Source: Argopecten irradians (taxonomy: Eukaryota; Mollusca; Bivalvia; Pectinida; Pectinidae). From it: DNA of 64,000 bases. The stretch is from NCBI RefSeq assembly GCF_041381155.1, contig NC_091135.1, positions 6,439,620 to 6,503,619 on the forward strand, given 5' to 3'. The first letter of the stretch is position 1, and the number at the start of each line of letters is the position of its first letter. The notes beneath the pieces are model-generated. The model saw nothing but the letters and a program-made list of their open reading frames with translations, had not been told where the DNA came from and did not search any database. Shown one piece after another: positions 46,237 through 58,200 of the stretch. A program made the position numbers and the translations under genes.

Positions 46237-49200
46237 TCTGTAGAATTTGATTTTTGCTCGCGACGTCTCATTTGACACTGCCCCATTGAAATACCCACCC
46301 GACGTATATCCACGACATTAAGTAAAATTCCAGTGAGGAGTGACATCACAGAGAAGCCGACCATCAATAGAAGAGCGTCCTGGTAGGCCTGTATCTGTAT
46401 CTCTAAGCTCGGGCTGAAAAAATGTTGTCAATAGCTTCCCTTATTAATTTCTTTTGTATGATTTTTATCCTTTGTTATCCTTTTTTATATTTTTGTATTC
46501 TTCCAATGTTCTAATTTGGTAAAAGTGATATGATGTTTCCCTGTATTATTCGTATCATCTGACAAAAACATTATGTATTTAATATTGGACCTATTACTGA
46601 CATGTTTCCTGTTACTATAGCAACTGGCATTTTCATTTTCGTTCGTAGAATCTAGTAGTAGGGATTACCTTTCTTTGTTTTCCACTATGGCGCCAAAAGC
46701 TAGATTGGTCAGGCCTACGGACACACGCACCAGAAAAATTGCAAGTCCAGCCCCGGTCCCAAACACGGCGGGAGGTAACAAGGTCATAATCACCTGCCAC
46801 ATTATTATCTGCCAATCAATATCAACGTTACAACCTTAGCAACCAATCGCCAACGATTAAATTTTGAATCATCATTCATAGAATGTGATGGATTGTATTG
46901 TTATACATATATTGTCGTTTCAAATTACTGTATAAACCAAGCGATATCGTTCAGTTTTTTAAATTACATAAAACGTACTGGAGTAAATATTGAGCTGAAA
47001 AAGTTATCACTGTATATATCAGGATTAAAGTGTCATTCTGATAGATGTTCGGGAAAAGTTGAGTAGTTTTTTTTTAAAACAAATATAGATATCTTCTGAA
47101 CTTTAATTAATTAATGACATACAAATGTATATCCCCTTGTTAACATCTAGATGCAGCATTCTCTTGGGTAATTATTTCAAAACTGGTAACTTTAATCCTC
47201 AAATGCATGATATCTATCTTTAAACATTGCACCATTGTCATTTACACGTGGACTTTCATGAATAACATGTATAGTATTCTCCATATGACCTTTGTCTTGA
47301 ATATCGTACAGTCAATCTTTTCGCAGGAATGAATTTTTCCCGATTTCGCTGGACTTTGGTTTAATTGTGAAAATGTCTGCAACGAATTAATAATCAATAA
47401 ATAAATCGTATGTGCTCCTATAACCATATCACGCTATTTCAACTCGTTATTTTTGAAATGCTGAAACACAAAAATAACCGAGTATACGACAATCTATGTT
47501 AATATTTTAAGACGGTAGACATACAACAGTGAAGGTGTAGATAATCCCGATGGCCAGAGTTGGAACCAGTGGTGGGATGGAAGGACAGTAGATCATCAGG
47601 AGGTATGCTGGGATACTCAGGGCAATCACCAACATCGCCATCAGACCGTTACAGTCGATCTTCCTCTGTACACACACAAACAAATAATAATAATAGAAAG
47701 AAAACAATAATATAAAGTTTAAAATGCTCTTTTAAAATGTTAAGATTTCTTCAATCTTTTCCTAGATTTATGACACTAAAATCATGTAAATACCATTTAT
47801 AAATTTCAATGATACTTTTCTTAAATCAATACTATATTGAAGAAGTTTTTTCTGTTGAATTAAAGTTACAAACTTAAACAGACAGCTATTTCAGATAAAA
47901 GTATAAGGATTTAGTTGATATGAAGTAATTCATCGTTTTCCTGTTTTGTTTGTGGCGCTCAATTAGAGTTCTAAATTATAAAGATATTTCATAGATATTT
48001 ACGGAACATTGATCACTTCAAACATTACAAGATAACACCCGAAGGCAACATAAATATTTTACCAGAAGAAGAGCAGCAAATGGGGACACCAATACCGGTC
48101 CTATGTAGGACGCTCCAGTGACGTAGGACGCTTGTACTTTATTGTATCCGTATCTCAGCTGGATATATTGTCTATCGGAAAAACGGAAAAAATTAAAAAC
48201 TGAAAGATATGTTGGTACGAGAGCTTTGAGAACATTTTTTTATCACATTTTGTTTATCTAATATTATTTGTGATTAAGCCATTCTTTACACATTCGTAGT
48301 AATTGCTCTACCTAAGACACACAAAAACTGTGTGGGGCGAAAATCGCTAAGACAAGATTTCTGCTATAATGGTAATAAGTTCGAGTATGATAGAACAGAA
48401 CCGGAAAAACAAAATCGTATTGATAAAATGACAATGGTTAAATCATATCGAATTATTATTCGTGGTAATACTTTGATAGAACAAAACAAAATTGATAAAA
48501 TGTCAGTGGAAACGAATGTTTTCGTGAATATATAGAAATCTATACATACGAGATGTTGGCAACGAAGGCAAAGAAGGTGCAGTAATGGAAACCGAGCATA
48601 GAAATGTGAATCCAAAATGTCGTCGGTAAATTAACGATGTCTGATAATTTCTACAAAAATATACATTTTAATTACTTCAAAAGGAAACGTGAGATAATTA
48701 GTAAACATTACATCATTTAAATGACTTCAATATTTTTCTTGATTATGTTGAATGTACGTGAATACTAATTGCAGGTAAGGTGCAACACATCATACCATTA
48801 TGGCGATTGACGTATGGAGCAGACGTTTACAGCTCACGCGGAACGTTAATGCCACTGTAGGTTAGTTATGTTTACATGATTTTTTTGTTATAATATGAAA
48901 CCCTAAGATGCAACTCAAGAAACAACAACTTGAAATGAATTTATCAAAGAAATAGTTCTCCTATTGCATCCGCAAAATCATACAATATAAAAAGGAACGC
49001 GATAAGCAAATATCGAGAGAATGGCCACATTATATGATTACAATATGACTTTTGACTTTTCAGTCACACGAAAACATCTATGACATCAGGTATTACCCAT
49101 ACATACGACAGGTCGACAGGCGTTCTCCTGCTGGGACGCTTGGTCCAGTTTTCTTGTTCCATGGTAGTCAAGTACGGCTAATACTAAACTTGCAACGATT

Positions 49201-52200
49201 CCCATTATACACAAAATGACCCCTGTGAATGAAAAAAACCAAATGACGCTCTTCCATTATGTTATGTGTCTCATGTGGTTTGTTATGAGTGAGCTAGTGT
49301 GTATGTTTCGAAAGACTGTAGAATGTTCATAAGGTGTTTCCTTTCAATTCTATAGTACGATATTACCACGGCATACTGGCCAAAATCACTATACACTTAG
49401 TAACACACCTTATTTGATTTTAGGAGTCCACATTTAGTCGCCTCTGACGATCATGCAATCGTATATATGATGTTTTTGAAGATACATTCGTTCCTACCTA
49501 TCCAAAGAGCTGATGAAAACCCAAAGTAGGCGGCGATGTTTTCTGTAGTCCAAAAGCTGAGTAACGTTCCTGTTCGCCTCGAAAGTAGAACAGCACTGAT
49601 TGGTAGATAGGAATCTTCAGCGAACCAATGGACAATCACCCTGTCCTGTACGACTGAAATAAACCAAAATAGTGAGATTTTATTATGGTATAGAATATTT
49701 GTTTCATCATTAAAATTTATTTATTTATATCAAAAATTTATTCTGAACACAAAATACAAGACAACTATTTTGAAACGTATGCCAATGTGCTAATGTCACA
49801 TGAAATAAAACAACATCCAAATGTTGTAATAAAACTACAGGGCTAAGTTAACAACGTACTCCGTAATGGTCCGTCACTTAATCCAAGGAGCATTCGACCC
49901 ACAATCATCATTGGGAACATAGGTGAGGTGTCCCGAACACCCACAGTCCCAGCAATGGCAAATAGAAGTGATCCGAGGGACGACAAGATGATTATCAGAA
50001 CAGCTGAAACTGATGTTGCAAAGAAAAAACTTTAGTGTAAATGATATACGTAATATGCAATATTTGACAAATAAAAGACATAACGTAAAGTCTATGTATA
50101 ATTATGTAATAGACGTTACTCTTATTGCGTCAAGAATCTATAGCATGCTTTTCTGTAAATCAAACAAACAATGCAAAAACACAGAAGCAAACGAAAAAGA
50201 AAGTTCAAATTTATGTGTTTTTGTGAGCCATTTACGTATTATTTGGTTGCGATAGATTCTAAGTCGTGATGTCACTAGAATCTAAATAATTCTTGGTTTC
50301 ACATTTGTGGTATCCACTTACCACTGTTACCGATTCTATCTGTGACGTAACCGGACAGTAATGACGTTATGGAGGATCTGAGGAGAAGAACATCATTTTA
50401 TAAACATTCATAAACACAATTCTAAGCCATATTCATGATTTTTTCCCACTTTTACTTCTTTCCCAATGATGTTTCAATGATGAAAGTATTACGTACACGA
50501 ATACGAACTTTCAGGAAAATTAATAAAATAAAAAAAAATGTATTATATTATATGCAATGGACACCATTTCCATGAAAACCATTTTCAAAGATGGGCGCTG
50601 AAATCCTCATTCTGATTGGTCATTCGTCTTTCTGCTGTTTTTTCCTGATATTCACTAATCAACAATATAAACTAGAACTATCGGCTGACTAATACCCCCT
50701 CCCACTTCCTCTTATTAGAGGTGTCTGACTTGTTTTTGAAAAAAAAATATCATGGTCACAGGAAATGTACAAGTTGTCCGGTTTTTTGAAACCTGTGCAT
50801 AGTGACCTGGTTACCATAATAACCAAAATTTCGACAAACAAAAACCTACATGCACATCTACACAATGTCCCAAACGATACTGCAAAGTTTCATTGAAATC
50901 GATTCAGTAGTTTAGGAGGAGTTGTCCGGATAAAAGTTTTCTACATAAACCTGTGTATTGTCACCTGGTTACCATGACAACCAATATTTTGATAAACAAA
51001 AACCTGCATGCACATCTACACATGGTTCCCAACAATATCGAAATCGGTCCAATAGTTTAGGAGGAGTTGTCCGGACAACATTTTCTACGGAGAGACAGAC
51101 AGACAGACAGACGGTCGGAAGGACAGACAGACAGACAGACAGACAAGCCGATTCCAGTATACCCAGTATATCCAGTATAATAAGGATACATAATAATTTC
51201 AGTTCCGCTTTGGCAAAAAAAGATATGTTGAAAATAAAACCAGATTTATAGGTGATATAACAGTAACGTATATTGGAACTTACGTCCAGTAGAGGAAGGC
51301 ATGAAGGAGATTGTATCGTGTGGGTCCCAGGTCTAAACACGTGTCACAACAAGCTCCTAATGTAGAAGTGTCGTTCAACTGACACTGAATATTCTAAACA
51401 TGAAAAATTAGCAAAAAAGTGCACATATTCAAATCAAAATATACTTTTTTTTCAAATTATTCTCATTACAGATGTGCGCTTTTCAAAAATGGAACAATCT
51501 TTATTATCTCATTCCGTGAAAAATCATTATGACCGTTTGACAACTACTTTCTTTTGGCAGTTTCTGCTCTTTATACACGCAGCGACGTCCATTAGTTTCT
51601 ATTCTGACGTATTGCTCAGCGTGTCATAGTAGGACACAAGACTCATACATATGAAGTCTGACTGGGTTTGGAATCAATAAGGTGTCGTATCAGTAAGACA
51701 AATCTATAAAGGATGTGCTAATGCAATGCTATCACCGGATGCTAAATTAATAGAAACGATCCCTGGATGACAATTGGCGTAGGAAGCGGGGGGCTGGGGG
51801 GCAGGAAAACAAGTTTTTTTAAACCCCCCCTCCCATTTTCGTCGATTGAAATGTTCTAAACATGCACATTTGTAAGAAAAAATTATCCTCCAGCACATAT
51901 TTCGTACTTCATTTTAGAAAATTTTCCGTTGTGCGGCGCATTTCCTAAAACGTTCAAGCACGTAATGTTGAAACCTTTAATAATAAAAAGACTAAAAATT
52001 CCAACTAGGGATTCTAATATTTCAAAAAATGTCCTTTAAAAGATTAATTTGTTTATATGTCCTAGCAAGACAATTAATTCGTTATCATTTTGAGTTACAC
52101 AATAATGTGCCGATGGTGTGAAACGGGTATGTTCAGATCAAGCTGGATTGCATAAATATATGATGATATCCACAATTATCATTTCTAAATGCAGGTAATT

Positions 52201-53639
52201 TTATATCGAAAAATTAACAAGTTAAGAAAGCTTTAAAATCATCAAAATACATCGTAAAACTCATCTCAGCCATTCTTAATTCTAGTGGTTTTTTCCAGGG
52301 GGAGACCCCCGGACCCCCCAAACACCAAAATATCGCGCTTTCGGCGCTCGCAACTATTTATAGATGTGTACAAGGATTATATGTAATGATATATGAAAAA
52401 AGTATATAAATTCAAAGTATATATGGTTGTGTGTTGAATTCACAGAGGAGGGTGCGGGGCGCGCAGGGGGAGAGTTTACAAAATACTGAGGACCTTGCCC
52501 CCCCCCCCCCCCTCCCCATTGCGTTTCATCATCTTCCCCTACGCCACTGATAACCTCTAACTTACCAAGGTGTTGTTCTGAATATCATCAACATCTCACC
52601 TTGCCTCCCTGGAATTCAATTTGTAAAGGACTGGGCATGTCAACACAGAAAAACAGGCCCATTGCCATGGTGCAGTCGCAGAACAAGATGGCGTACCTCC
52701 ATTTCCCTTCAAAGAACACGATTAGTAGAACTACACAGTATCAGTGTTAGGAAAGATTACATAAATCACATCATATCAGACTAGAGTCATTGGTGTTATG
52801 TATCGTCCCATCTACATTTATGATTAAGAACCTTCATATATGTGTTTTATAGTATTAAAATTGTGTATATAAAAAGGAAAGAGAAATTGCAATAAAATAA
52901 TTACACATATCAGCGATCCTTTCCGAAAATAATACGGAACATTTCGTCTTTATTTCATATTTTGTATACCATACATGTGTTTTCTTCATTTCCTGGTTAT
53001 ATCAATAAACAACCAGGAAAATCATCACATGCAACTGTCAGAACAACAATGTCCTTAGCCCGAGATACTCTGGCCCTGACTTAGACATTATGACAGTCTG
53101 GTGTAGGGCCGGAGCGCAGTGCTATATCAAAAGGTGGAACTCGCCGACACCGTTTGGTATCGGACCAGGTCATCTCCAATGCAGCTGACCTCCGAGAAGT
53201 CCAAGTTACCTTCGTCTTTACAACAAATGAATAATTTATCTACCCGAATATAGCAACCCGTCGAGATTAGAGGCGATTTGCATACTATAAGAAAATGACG
53301 ACGACGACGAGGAAGATTTAAATTTGCGTAAAGGAAACTACTGTATTGAAATAATATAACGTGCATGCATGATAAAATGGATTGCTATGGGGCGTTAAAT
53401 TATTCCTTTGTTGAAAAGACTAAGTTAAGTGACGCTTCTTGGTGGTAATGTTTTGTAAGCAGTCTCAATCGGAGATGACCTGGCCCGATACCAAACGTTG
53501 TCGGCGAGTACCACCTTTTGATATAGCACTGCGCTCTGGCCCTACACCAGACATCTATCTGTTATAATATCTAAGTCTGGTGTCAGAGCCAGAGTATCTC
53601 GGGCTACAATGTCCTATACTCACAATCGAATGGCTTCAT
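45774..53639 (-). CDS. MFSD1-like major facilitator superfamily transporter, copy A (13 coding exons)
   Basis: Multi-pass MFS transporter. Human MFSD1 is a lysosomal dipeptide transporter acting with GLMP; this role is inferred by homology. Exons in transcript order: 53624-53639, 52600-52706, 51284-51393, 50322-50377, 49860-50003, 49498-49653, 49107-49222, 48550-48650, 48063-48171, 47525-47665, 46669-46808, 46299-46413, 45774-45884. Total 1422 nt, 473 aa (human MFSD1 465). MFSD1-type blocks: RYAILFCDC...CVDMPSPLQ in TM1, TRYNLLHAFLYW in TM2, motif A GYVTDRIGN, MIVGRMLLGLSDGPL in TM4, VLAVLDYHGTR after TM6. A Cys-rich loop ACCDTC lies between TM1 and TM2. The start ATG is the first in frame after stops. 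No N-terminal signal or dileucine sorting motif is obvious. An acceptor 24 nt upstream of 52706 is a possible alternative. Confidence 0.87.
50800..51150. repeat. Two ~150-bp repeat units plus a GACA microsatellite
   Basis: Units at about 50800-50945 and 50946-51095 share CACCTGGTTACCAT, AACAAAAACCT-CATGCACATC and TAGTTTAGGAGGAGTTGTCC. They run into GACAGACAGACAGACAGAC tracts. Located in an intron of copy A; the matching intron of copy B lacks them. Confidence 0.8.
51771..52549. mobile_element. TIR element of the CAGTGGCGTAGGAAG family, second copy, reversed
   Basis: The right end reverse-complements to CAGTGGCGTAGGGGAAGATG, matching the left end of the 14948 copy. The left end reads TTGGCGTAGGAAGCGGGG. 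The interior is the reverse complement of the first copy but has one, not four, of the ~118-bp units. It sits in the intron between the exons at 51393 and 52600 of transporter A. Confidence 0.72.
53056..53606. mobile_element. Long-TIR MITE (551 bp), Mutator-like, with 9-bp target duplication
   Basis: Terminal inverted repeats of about 125 bp start TAGCCCGAGATACTCTGG, and continue through GTGTAGGGCC and GCGCAGTGCTATATCAAAAG to GACCTGGCCC-like sequence. The target duplication CAATGTCCT flanks it at 53047-53055 and 53607-53615. Long TIRs plus a 9-bp duplication are the hallmark of Mutator-like elements. It ends 11 bp from the GTGAGT donor of transporter A's first coding exon. Confidence 0.88.
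53624..53639 (-). CDS. First coding exon of transporter copy A (MKPFD plus one base)
   Basis: ATG AAG CCA TTC GAT T is followed by GTGAGT. A noncoding upstream exon probably ends at about 54011 (CTTCGGATCG with GTGAGT donor). Its downstream reading in the MKPFD frame meets a stop before any ATG, supporting this start. Confidence 0.7.
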
Positions 53640-55283
53640 GTTCTTAAGTCGGTCTCATCAAAGATAATTCACATCTGTATCAATAGATCAATAGATTTAT
53701 TAAGGAAAGTTTATAACTATGACTGAAATTTATGTCAGTGATAAGTCATTATTGATATTAAAACATATACAAATTGTAAATTCCTTTACAACATCTGGAA
53801 AACCACAGGGTTACATATAATAGATGAAATGAAAACTAATAACTCAATATTAAGATCATGCCCTGTCTCATGACGTCATAGTTATTATTTATACACTTTT
53901 CAATTTAAATGAATCATCCAACATTTAAGTACTATAAATAGATATACATCAAATTATTTACGTGATACTTTAAACGTCGTATTTATTGGAAACTATTACA
54001 AAATGAACTCACCGATCCGAAGCTTAAGGTTAATACAGCATTCCAATTACAGATGTACTATTGCAATGATATAAACTACAGACAACTGCTAATTTTAATT
54101 TATTCTGTAATCATATTCCATACAGAAAAAACGTTATTATAAGCATATACTTTATACATAAAAAGTACCTGTCAGTGCGACTGCTTATCATGTGTTTGAT
54201 CTCCGGATGTAAACTCAGTACAAAATTAAATAACAGTGCAACATCTGCTTCTCTTTATTTTGATGAATATAAATTCATCTCCTCATAGGCAATCTACAAC
54301 CATACGCTACATGTACTGTATTTTTCCATAACATGCATGCACTCCATACGGTATGATACCCTCTACACGTCAAATACACGGGATGTCGTCCTTAAGTGAC
54401 TTTAATTTTTACATCCGTAAATGTATTTCTGCATTAAGCATAATTGGCATGTGAAAATGAGGGAAGTTAAGCCAAATCGCTTAATATGAGAAAAAATCCT
54501 CGAGGTCGTATGGATTTTATTATATCTGAGTCATAAAGTATATTTACAAATGCTGCAAGATATGCAAATGTGATTAAATACATGTTTTTCTATAAGAAGG
54601 GAATCTATTCATAAATAAATGTGGTTTTTTTTCTTAATAAAGTACTTTCGCTATAAATCAAGACCCGTTTGCATATGAAGTTAATGCTCTGAACATATTT
54701 TCTAATGTACAAATGTAGTAACAAGTACACAAAGGACGAACCATTAACCCGATTGCTCTGACGAGGGTAGAAAGTTAGTAGGTCATATATCTCTTATTTG
54801 GTTCCTGACAAAGTGCTTAAAACCGGCTAAAATACCAAGTACATCAGTGTGATATAGATTCGAATTCAACACCATATAATGCAGACGAACACTTTATAAT
54901 CACACGCGAAACCTTTATGGGTAGAGTAGATCTTTCGGAGGGGCGAGCGTCGCCCACACTTTAGACTAAAGCTATCACAATGAAATATTATTGTTGAATG
55001 AAACCTGTGTATTTGCAACTTGAAACATAGACAAAATTGTGGATCCACTGCACCTTTTGATTTAGCATATAGTATCGATATATGCTTTGTTTCCAATTTG
55101 GACTCGATCCAACATTTTTTAATGTTTTAAATTGGCTACATGAATCACTGACGAAGGACGAAAGTTTGCCTTGTATGTTTTTTGCATAATTCTTTGTAAA
55201 ACGGATAATTACTCCACCTTCAACACATTAAATCTAAATAATGTATCATAGATCATCAATATTTTTGATCTAATACGAAGGGA
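53640..55283. other. Intergenic interval between transporter copies, including copy A 5' exon candidate
   Basis: Holds the probable 5' UTR exon donor of copy A near 54010 and, from 54890 to 55165, the downstream flank of copy B that is paralogous to 44430-45000. No other gene recognised. Confidence 0.45.
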
Positions 55284-58200
55284 TTAGTTGTTAGATTCAG
55301 TGCCGTAATGCTTCCCGAGTTTGTCCTTTGACACAATGCTTGTGTTTTCTTTTACCTTATCCTTCAGTAAACGTCTGTTAACGCCGTCACCCTGTATTAA
55401 ATAATATTAACCTTACTTACATGAATCAATTATATATCATATACATAAGTGATATGGTGTTTACTGAGAACTAAGTTTTGAATTAAGTGGTATTGTTGGT
55501 AGTAGGTATGAATGATCACTTACACCGTCTGGAATTCAGTGCGTTTATGTATCACCGTATACACTGTAGCAGTTATTTCGTGGAGATTATATTTTCGCGA
55601 ATTGATCCGGGAAATGCTTGAATCATATATAGCCTGAAAACCAAATCGCGAAAATTCAAAATCACGAAAATTTGGTTTCCTCGCTTTAGCTGAAATCGCG
55701 AAGATTTTCACTCACGTAAATAACCAGTTATATGGCATGTATGTTAACTATTGTTTTAATTGGTTGTGCCAACATTGACGTGATACGGGAACGTACGGAC
55801 AATGATGTCTAACAGACAATGGCATCATAGATAAATATCACGTTAAAATCTGCTTAATGTAAAAACTATACTATACAAAATACAATTTGCATAACATGTC
55901 TTAAATGAAAAAAAATATGAAACTTTTTTCCAAGGTTTTATTTTTGCTCGTGACGGCTTACATAAACTTTTGTGACACGCTTCCTATTGCAATACCCACC
56001 CGACGTATATCCATGACGTTTAGTAGAATGCCAGTGAGTAGTGACATCACAGAGAAGCCAACAATCAATAGTAAAGCGTCCTGGTAAGCTTGTATCTGTA
56101 TTTCAAGGCTCGGGCTGAAAAATGGTATCGATAGCTTGCAATAAAAACTTTTGTGTGATTCGTGTGTTTATCTAGCCTTTTGATTTTTTGTACTCGTTCA
56201 ATGTTCTAATTTGGTTCAAATTATGTGATGTTTGCATGCGTTATCTTCTGATAAACATTTTTTTTTTAAATTTAAGTTATTGAAATACTATTGCCATGTT
56301 TCCGGCTACTATAGTCCAGCAACTGGCACAATTTTCATTCGCAGAATCTAGTAGTAGGGATTACCTTTCTTTGTTTTCCACTATGGCGCCAAAAGCCAAA
56401 TTGGTCAGGCCTACTGACACACGCACCAGAAAAATTGCCATTCCAGCCCCGGTCCCAAACACGGCGGGAGGTAACAAGGTCATGATCACCTGCCACATTA
56501 TTATCTGCCAATCAGAATCAACGTTACAACCTTAGCAACCAATCAGCAAACACGAATCACGTGACGTCATTTTAAGATATTTGGCGGGATAAATATTTTG
56601 ATAGATATTTGCCTTGAACACCTTATAGTCAATATTTTTCACAGGGATGGATTTTTCCCGATTTCGCTGGACTTTGGTGTAATTGTGAAAATGTCTTCCA
56701 CAAACTAATAATCAATAAATAAATCGTATGTGCTCCTATAACCATATCACGCTATTTCAACTCGTTATTTTTGAAATGCTGAAACACAAAAATACCGACT
56801 ATACGACAATCTATGTTAATATTTTAAGACGGTAGACATACAACGGTAAAGGTGTAGATAATCCCGATGGCCAGAGTTGGAACCAGTGGTGGGATGGAAG
56901 GACAGTAGATCATCAGGAGGTATACTGGGATACTCAGGGCAATCACCAACATCGCCATCAGACCGTTACAGTCGATCTTTCTCTGTAACCAAACAAATAA
57001 CATAAAACGATAGGAAAAGGCAATGGCTTGAAGTTCAGTTTTCTTGATAAGAATAAAATCTGTGATGAAACATTCTGGTAAATATATCATATGTTTTTTT
57101 AACCTGACTTCTTGAGTCCGTGCTTTATTGAAGACGGTATACTTAGATTTCAGATAATGGTTTAAACAATATAACAATATAAAGTTTGTATGACTTAATT
57201 CATCATAAATATGTTGTTTGTGGATCAAATAGATGGTTAAGTTATAAAAATATTCAATAGATATTTTAAAGATTATTAAGCACTTCTCATATAACTTGAA
57301 ATAAAACGCAAATGCATTGTAAGCATTTTACCAGAAGAAGAGCGGCAAATGGAGACAAAAATACCGGTCCTATGTAGGATGCTCCTGTGACGTAGGACGC
57401 TTGTACTTTATTGTATCCGTATCTCAGCTGGATATATTGTCTGTCGGAAAAATGAAAATATTATAAAGCTGAAAACTATATTGGTATGAGAGCTTTGACA
57501 ATTTTTTGTCATCATATTGCGCTTATCGATTTAATTCGTTCGCAATAATACAGGTGTATTTAAAGCACAGAAACAAAACCCAATCTTATTGAAATTAGAT
57601 TTATAAATCTGCTCCACCACGATGTTTGACGTTACGCTCCAATACAATATCTCCCCGTTCGGGGTCATCTGAACACGACCCTTGGTTAGAATCGAAACAT
57701 CTCGGTACGACCTAGTACATTTGTAGTCGTTTATAGTTCAGAGAAAATCAACCACACCGGAGATTTCTAAAGCGACACGCCGATTGGCTAACCATAAAGG
57801 TCATGTTGTGGTGATCTCGATATTCGATTGGAGGGTATTGTAGAGTACCGTTCTGGAACGAATATATATGTCTAATTTTAAATTAAATTGATAATAAATT
57901 CGGGTTATCTTCATTTCACAATAGGGTTCAAACAATATCGAAACTAAAGTTCCAGATAAAAATCATGACAAATTGTCTCAGAGAACACTACTGATTTTTT
58001 TCTACTTCAGTAGATAGTTGTTTCGATATAATAATATCAGACAAATAAAGAACAATATAATAAGTTACTATAAAACTATCAGATAAATCTATACAAACGA
58101 GATGTTGGCGACGAAGGTAAAGAAGGTGCAGTAATGGAAACCGAGCATAGAAATGTGAATCCAAAATGTCGTCGGTAAGTTGACGATGTCGGACAATTTC

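Noticed and set aside
46164-46298. Extension of transporter A exon 13 to a stop at 46164 (tail with QCQMRRREQKSNS)
   Set aside because: A GTGGGT donor at 46298 conserved in copy B, plus in-phase terminal exons in both copies, fit better. The extension frame is not conserved in B. It could still be an intron-retained form.
57600-57870. Possible inverted pair CTCCAATACAATATC / GGAGGGTATTGTAGAG in an intron of transporter B
   Set aside because: Pairing is weak and no target duplication or sharp boundaries are visible.
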